Shown here one piece after another: positions 56,765 to 64,000 of a stretch of 64,000 nucleotides of DNA (within the stretch, counting starts at the first letter, position 1; each line of letters starts with the position of its first letter). Made by a program: the position numbers and the translations under genes. This stretch comes from Corynebacterium jeikeium. Its GTDB lineage: Bacteria > Actinomycetota > Actinomycetes > Mycobacteriales > Mycobacteriaceae. The DNA lies in NCBI RefSeq assembly GCF_000738175.1, contig NZ_JFCH01000054.1, forward strand, positions 1 through 64,000, given 5' to 3'. The notes below the pieces were generated by a model. It made no database searches. It was not told where the DNA came from and was given only the letters and a program-made list of their open reading frames with translations.

Positions 56765-58315
56765 GTGTCTATCGCGTCGTCTATCGCGCCCCAAGGAACT
56801 GGCACGAACGCCGTCATCTCGCCGATAGCGAGCGCCGCCGCGCGCCGCTCCGACATCTTGGACGCCCTGGGGGAGGCGGAGGCAGTCGACATCTTCGACA
56901 CCATTCGCCCCTCCGCGCCCGACTTCGCCGCCGCCCTCGACGCGGCCTACGACGCTAAGGTCGGCGCCGGAGCCGCTGCCGGAGCTGGTGCCGTGCTGCT
57001 CGGCACTGGAGAGATCACCTTCGACTCGCGCCTTGCCGCCGCCGCGGGCGCATCCCACTACCTGCTCGCGGGCAGCCCAGCCGACGCCACGGCGCTGCAG
57101 TTGGCTTCCGGGCAGCTCGTGCGCTCTGGTCGCAAGCCCGCCGGCATTTCTTTTATTGACGCCACCGCCTCCGCAGCTGCCGCCGCAGCCAACGCCGTTG
57201 AAGCGGAGGGGCAGGCGATTCGCCACATCGCGCTGGAAGGCATCGCGCAGGCAGCAGCCGGCGGTGCTGGTGCTGGTGCGGGGGCTGGCGGGGCTGGGAG
57301 TGCCGCGGGGGCGAGTGCTGCGAAGGAGCCCGTGATCGGCCCCGAGCTTTTCGAGCGCAACCTGCTGATCAAGGCCCGCGAAAAGAACGCTCACATCGTG
57401 CTGCCGGAAGGCGAGGACCACCGCATCCTCACCGCTGCCGACCAGCTGCTGCGCGCCAAAGTTTGCCAGCTGACCATCCTGGGCAACCCTGACGACATCG
57501 CCCGCCGCGCCAAGGAGCTGGGGCTGGACCTCTCCGGTGCCACTCTGACCGACCCGAGCGAAGGCAACCAGCTGGAGGAGTTCGCCGCCGAGTTCGCCGA
57601 GCTGCGCAAGCACAAGGGCATCACGCTGGAGCAGGCGCGCGAGACGATGCAGGACATCAGCTACTACGCGACGATGATGGTCCACAAGGGCATCGCCGAC
57701 GGCATGGTCTCCGGCGCGGCCCACACGACCGCGCACACCATTAAGCCCTCGTTCCAGATCATCAAGACTGCACCGGGTGCGTCGGTGGTCAGCTCCATCT
57801 TCCTGATGGTTATGGACGGCGTGCTGTGGGCATTCGGCGACTGCGCCGTGAACCCGAACCCCACCCCCGACCAGCTGGCGGAGATCGCCGCCGTGTCCGC
57901 GCAGACCGCCTCGCAGTTCGGCATCGAGCCGAAGGTGGCGATGCTGAGCTACTCCACCGGCACCTCCGGCGCCGGTGCGGACGTGGAGGCTGTGGCCGCC
58001 GCCGTGAAGAAGGCGCAGGAGAACAACCCAGACCTCCCTCTGGACGGGCCACTGCAGTTCGACGCCGCAGTGGTGGAATCCGTCGGCCAGAAGAAGCTGC
58101 CGGGCTCTGACGTGGCCGGGCAGGCAACTGTGTTCGTGTTTCCGGACCTGAACTGCGGAAACATTACCTATAAGGCGGTCCAGCGCACCGCCGATGCGCT
58201 GGCCGTGGGGCCGATCCTGCAAGGCCTGAACAAGCCGGTGAATGACCTCTCGCGTGGCGCGACCGTGCCGGACATCGTAAACACCGTGGCGATCACTGCG
58301 ATCCAAGCCAAGTAG
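56765..58315 (+). CDS. pta: Phosphate acetyltransferase
   Basis: Interconverts acetyl-CoA and acetyl phosphate; forms the acetate pathway with AckA. 516 residues. The N-terminal 190 residues are a reduced, Ala-rich regulatory domain ending in a Gly/Ala repeat (about 168-193, 57250-57330). The catalytic domain from about 200 has [48 protein letters not shown] and [37 protein letters not shown]. It starts at GTG 56765 with AGGAAGG 9 nt upstream. A motif copy (TGACGCC, 57157) lies in the N-terminal domain. Confidence 0.94.
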   Translation: MSIASSIAPQGTGTNAVISPIASAAARRSDILDALGEAEAVDIFDTIRPSAPDFAAALDAAYDAKVGAGAAAGAGAVLLGTGEITFDSRLAAAAGASHYLLAGSPADATALQLASGQLVRSGRKPAGISFIDATASAAAAAANAVEAEGQAIRHIALEGIAQAAAGGAGAGAGAGGAGSAAGASAAKEPVIGPELFERNLLIKAREKNAHIVLPEGEDHRILTAADQLLRAKVCQLTILGNPDDIARRAKELGLDLSGATLTDPSEGNQLEEFAAEFAELRKHKGITLEQARETMQDISYYATMMVHKGIADGMVSGAAHTTAHTIKPSFQIIKTAPGASVVSSIFLMVMDGVLWAFGDCAVNPNPTPDQLAEIAAVSAQTASQFGIEPKVAMLSYSTGTSGAGADVEAVAAAVKKAQENNPDLPLDGPLQFDAAVVESVGQKKLPGSDVAGQATVFVFPDLNCGNITYKAVQRTADALAVGPILQGLNKPVNDLSRGATVPDIVNTVAITAIQAK

Positions 58316-58359
58316 CCGAAGGCCGGCAGAAGAAGAAGCGAAAAGAACAGAGAAGAAAA

Positions 58360-59571
58360 GTGACTAAGTACGTACTCGTCCTCAACTCGGGCTCCAGCTC
58401 CATCAAGTTCCAAGTCCTCGACCCGGAAGCTAACGCGACGGCGGATCCATTCGTCTCCGGCATTGTCGAAAAGATCGGCGAGAAGAAGGGCCACATCCAG
58501 ATTCAGACGGAAACGTCGAAGATGGAAGACAATCGCCCTATCCTCAGCCACTCTGTTGGCCTAGAACGCGCCTTCGGCATGATGACGCTACTGGGCGTCG
58601 GACCCCAAGATCTAGACCTGGTAGCAGCAGGGCACCGCGTGGTCCACGGTGGCGCGACGTTCACAGAGCCCGTACTCATCGACTATGAGGTGATTGAGCA
58701 GCTCAAGGAGCTCATCCCGCTGGCGCCGCTGCACAACCCCGCCAACATCGACGGCATCGAGAACGCCCGCGCGCTGCTGGAACACGTGCCGCACGTGGCC
58801 GTGTTCGACACCGCGTTTTTCTCCACGCTGCCGGAGCACGCGGCGAACTATGCCATCAAGAAGGACATCGCCGACGAGTACAACATCCGCCGCTACGGCT
58901 TCCACGGCACCAGCCACGAGTACGTGTCCTCCAAGGTCCCGGACCTGCTGGGCAAGCCCGCCGAGGAGGTCAACCAGATCACCCTGCACCTGGGTAACGG
59001 TGCCTCGGCCGCCGCGATTCGTGGCGGTGTGGCTGTTGATACGACGATGGGATTGACGCCACTCGCCGGCCTGGTTATGGGTACCCGTTCCGGTGACATT
59101 GACCCAGGAATTATTTTCCACCTGGCGCGCTCCGGCGGTATGACGGTGGATCAGGCGGATAAGCTGTTGAACCGCGAGTCCGGTCTGAAGGGTATGGCTG
59201 GCGTGAACGATTTCCGCGAGCTGAAGACCTTGATCGAGGACGGCGATGAAAATGCTCAGCTGGCCTACGACGTGTACATCCACGCGCTGCGTCGCTTCAT
59301 TGGGTCTTACATGCTGATCCTGGGTGGCGTGGATGCGATTGTGTTCACCGCGGGCGTGGGCGAGAACGCGGTGCAGGTGCGCCGCGATGCGATGGCTGAC
59401 CTGCAGAACTTTGGTATTGAGATTGATGATGCGCGGAATGAGAACTCCGAGGGGATTGTCGGCGCGCGGGAGATCTCTACTGACGATTCGACGGTGAAGG
59501 TGTTCGTGGTTCCGACGAATGAGGAGCTGGCAATCGCGCGCCAGGCGACGGAGCTGGCCGAGCAGCAGTAG
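58360..59571 (+). CDS. ackA: Acetate kinase
   Basis: Converts acetyl phosphate and ADP to acetate and ATP, or the reverse. 403 residues. [17 protein letters not shown] at the N-terminus, [54 protein letters not shown] and [17 protein letters not shown]. It starts at GTG 58360 with AGAGAAG upstream, 44 bp after pta. The last 48 bp of the gene, stop included, are duplicated directly downstream. Confidence 0.96.
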   Translation: MTKYVLVLNSGSSSIKFQVLDPEANATADPFVSGIVEKIGEKKGHIQIQTETSKMEDNRPILSHSVGLERAFGMMTLLGVGPQDLDLVAAGHRVVHGGATFTEPVLIDYEVIEQLKELIPLAPLHNPANIDGIENARALLEHVPHVAVFDTAFFSTLPEHAANYAIKKDIADEYNIRRYGFHGTSHEYVSSKVPDLLGKPAEEVNQITLHLGNGASAAAIRGGVAVDTTMGLTPLAGLVMGTRSGDIDPGIIFHLARSGGMTVDQADKLLNRESGLKGMAGVNDFRELKTLIEDGDENAQLAYDVYIHALRRFIGSYMLILGGVDAIVFTAGVGENAVQVRRDAMADLQNFGIEIDDARNENSEGIVGAREISTDDSTVKVFVVPTNEELAIARQATELAEQQ

Positions 59572-59625
59572 GGTCTGGAGCTGGCGATTGCGCGCTAGGC
59601 GACGGAGCCGGCCGAGCAGCAGTAG
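59524..59625. repeat. Tandem duplication of the ackA 3' end
   Basis: The last 48 bp of ackA (59524-59571) recur at 59578-59625 after a 6-bp spacer with about four substitutions, including the terminal GAGCAGCAGTAG. The second unit contains an extra in-frame stop and is not translated. Confidence 0.85.
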
Positions 59626-59670
59626 GGGCTGCCTGGGTGCAGGGTCGCTCTGGCTGCCCCGCTGGAGCTG

Positions 59671-59695
59671 AAATGTCGTTAGAACGGGAATGCGT
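59671..59695. repeat. Solitary arm of the 126-bp palindromic element
   Basis: AAATGTCGTTAGAACGGGAA at 59671-59690, continuing TGCGT, is identical to the left arm of copy 5, which starts 82 bp later. No matching right arm follows before copy 5. It may be a truncated element or the product of a slippage duplication. Confidence 0.75.
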
Positions 59696-59752
59696 GCCTC
59701 GCCGGGCGAAGGCGCAGGCTCGCCGGGCGGGGTTTTGTGCCCGCTGGGGCTG

Positions 59753-59878
59753 AAATGTCGTTAGAACGGGAATGCGTTAATGCAGTTAATTTGCATTAAT
59801 GCAAAAGCGCAGGTCAGGAGCCTGCGTTTCGCGGAGTCTGTTCTTGCGGCTTCATGGATTCCCGTTCTAGCGACATTT
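59753..59878 (-). repeat. 126-bp palindromic element, copy 5 (CTAGAACG subtype, inverted)
   Basis: AAATGTCGTTAGAACGGGAA from 59753 pairs with TTCCCGTTCTAGCGACATTT ending at 59878. The core is GCAGGTCAG at 59809-59817, offset 62 on the minus strand. Length 126 bp. An internal ATTAATGCA...TGCATTAAT pairing is also present near the left arm. Confidence 0.88.
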
Positions 59879-59966
59879 GCCGCTCAGGGGAGGGGCGGAG
59901 TGCGGGGCGTGGCGTGGGATCCAGGCGCGCAGCTGGAATGGGAGGGCAGGCGGGCTTTGCGACCAG

Positions 59967-63808
<3,842 letters not shown>

Positions 63809-63809
<1 letters not shown>

Positions 63810-64000
63810 TAGAGGAACTCCTGCAGTCGGGGCCTAGTGCCAAAGAAGACGCACAGCGCGGAAAGCGCTGTCAGGGTTAGTACAAGGTTGGTCACGCGGC
63901 TGGCGGCAGTGCGGCCTTCCACCAGAATGTCGCGCAGTTCTTCGCGGGTGCTGCTGATGAGCTCCTGCATTTCGTTGTCCACGACGGTGTAGTCGGACGT
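63809..64000 (-). CDS. glnX: GlnX membrane sensor, C-terminal end (cut by window)
   Basis: The minus strand is open from the window edge to a TAA at 63809-63811 that overlaps the glnH start. The 63 visible residues are a helical stretch (VVDNEMQELISSTREELRDILVEGRTAA) followed by a membrane segment (RVTNLVLTLTALSALCVFFGTR) and a short tail PRLQEFL. Position and layout fit GlnX (Rv0412c type), the membrane protein linking GlnH to PknG. Confidence 0.75.

Noticed and set aside
56453..58306. 617-codon open frame antisense to pta
   Set aside because: A shadow of GC-rich coding sequence with no motifs; pta on the plus strand has all catalytic signatures.

Overview
The window reads as a chromosome segment of a Corynebacterium, most likely from the lipid-requiring group of species (jeikeium / urealyticum / resistens type). 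The evidence is the corynebacterial sulfate-assimilation cluster (fpr2 divergent from cysI-cysX-cysH-cysD-cysN-cysY-cysZ), McbR-type operators (TAGAC-N6-GTCTA) at metE, cysI and cysH, a GlxR-type site, the glnX-glnH-pknG and pta-ackA neighbourhood, and a gene order that echoes the Mycobacterium tuberculosis block around Rv0357c (purA), Rv0358, Rv0360c, fba, Rv0365c, Rv0380c, pyrE, Rv0383c and Rv0408-Rv0412c. Base composition is GC-rich (about 60% by eye). The species is an inference. Comparisons to other proteins are from memory, not from a search.

Layout. 1-1.7 kb: the end of an IS3-family element, two copies of a short palindromic element, and a DUF4333 lipoprotein. 1.7-6.1 kb: a GltS-type symporter, a rhodanese, a PTS-EIIA-like protein and an SDR. 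6.1-11.1 kb: a tandem glycine riboswitch followed by gcvP-gcvT-gcvH. 11.1-24 kb: a core block with an acidic membrane-anchored protein, pyrE, a SpoU methyltransferase, a GH76 protein, fda, a DUF3151 protein, an EEP hydrolase, a FUSC protein, a YPDG-repeat surface protein, an Rv0358-like protein and purA. 24-34.8 kb: lipid metabolism (carnitine/choline acyltransferase, acyl-CoA ligase with a GlxR site, and an SDR / acyl-CoA dehydrogenase / APH-kinase operon), interrupted by nrdI-nrdF. 34.8-38.9 kb: a nucleoside hydrolase and an insertion region with a WYL regulator, a VOC protein and an IS481-type transposase. 38.9-47.8 kb: metE, a three-gene ECF-type transporter, a Rieske protein, purT, trhO and a frameshifted GNAT gene. 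47.8-56.7 kb: the sulfur cluster. 56.7-64 kb: pta-ackA and pknG-glnH-glnX (glnX is cut by the window end).

Most notable observations. (1) Five intergenic elements, each 126 bp long, with terminal inverted repeats in two subtypes and a conserved CTGACCTGC-like core at exactly the same offset (62) in every copy. (2) An over-represented short motif, (GTG)GGCGTCA followed by an A/T-rich tail, present about 35 times on both strands, often inside genes and often written in locally unusual codons; its design resembles a DNA-uptake or other genome-wide signal. (3) An NrdF whose three metal-ligand glutamates are replaced by Gln, Ser and Lys, the QSK signature of metal-free (DOPA radical) class Ie ribonucleotide reductase. 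(4) A fused ECF ATPase in which each half has lost complementary catalytic motifs. (5) An EIIA-like protein lacking both phosphotransfer histidines and a rhodanese lacking its cysteine. (6) An SDR-ACAD-APH operon resembling the 4-hydroxyacyl-CoA (lva-type) pathway.

Several conserved enzymes also carry Gly/Ala-rich repeat insertions (phosphoglycerate-mutase-like protein, nucleoside hydrolase, CbiX, Pta, PknG, ECF ATPase), and some gene ends are tandemly duplicated (ackA, pknG), so short tandem duplication appears active in this lineage. Leaderless transcription looks common: several start codons sit 7-8 nt after a -10 hexamer, and in two clear cases the hexamer contains the stop codon of the gene before it.
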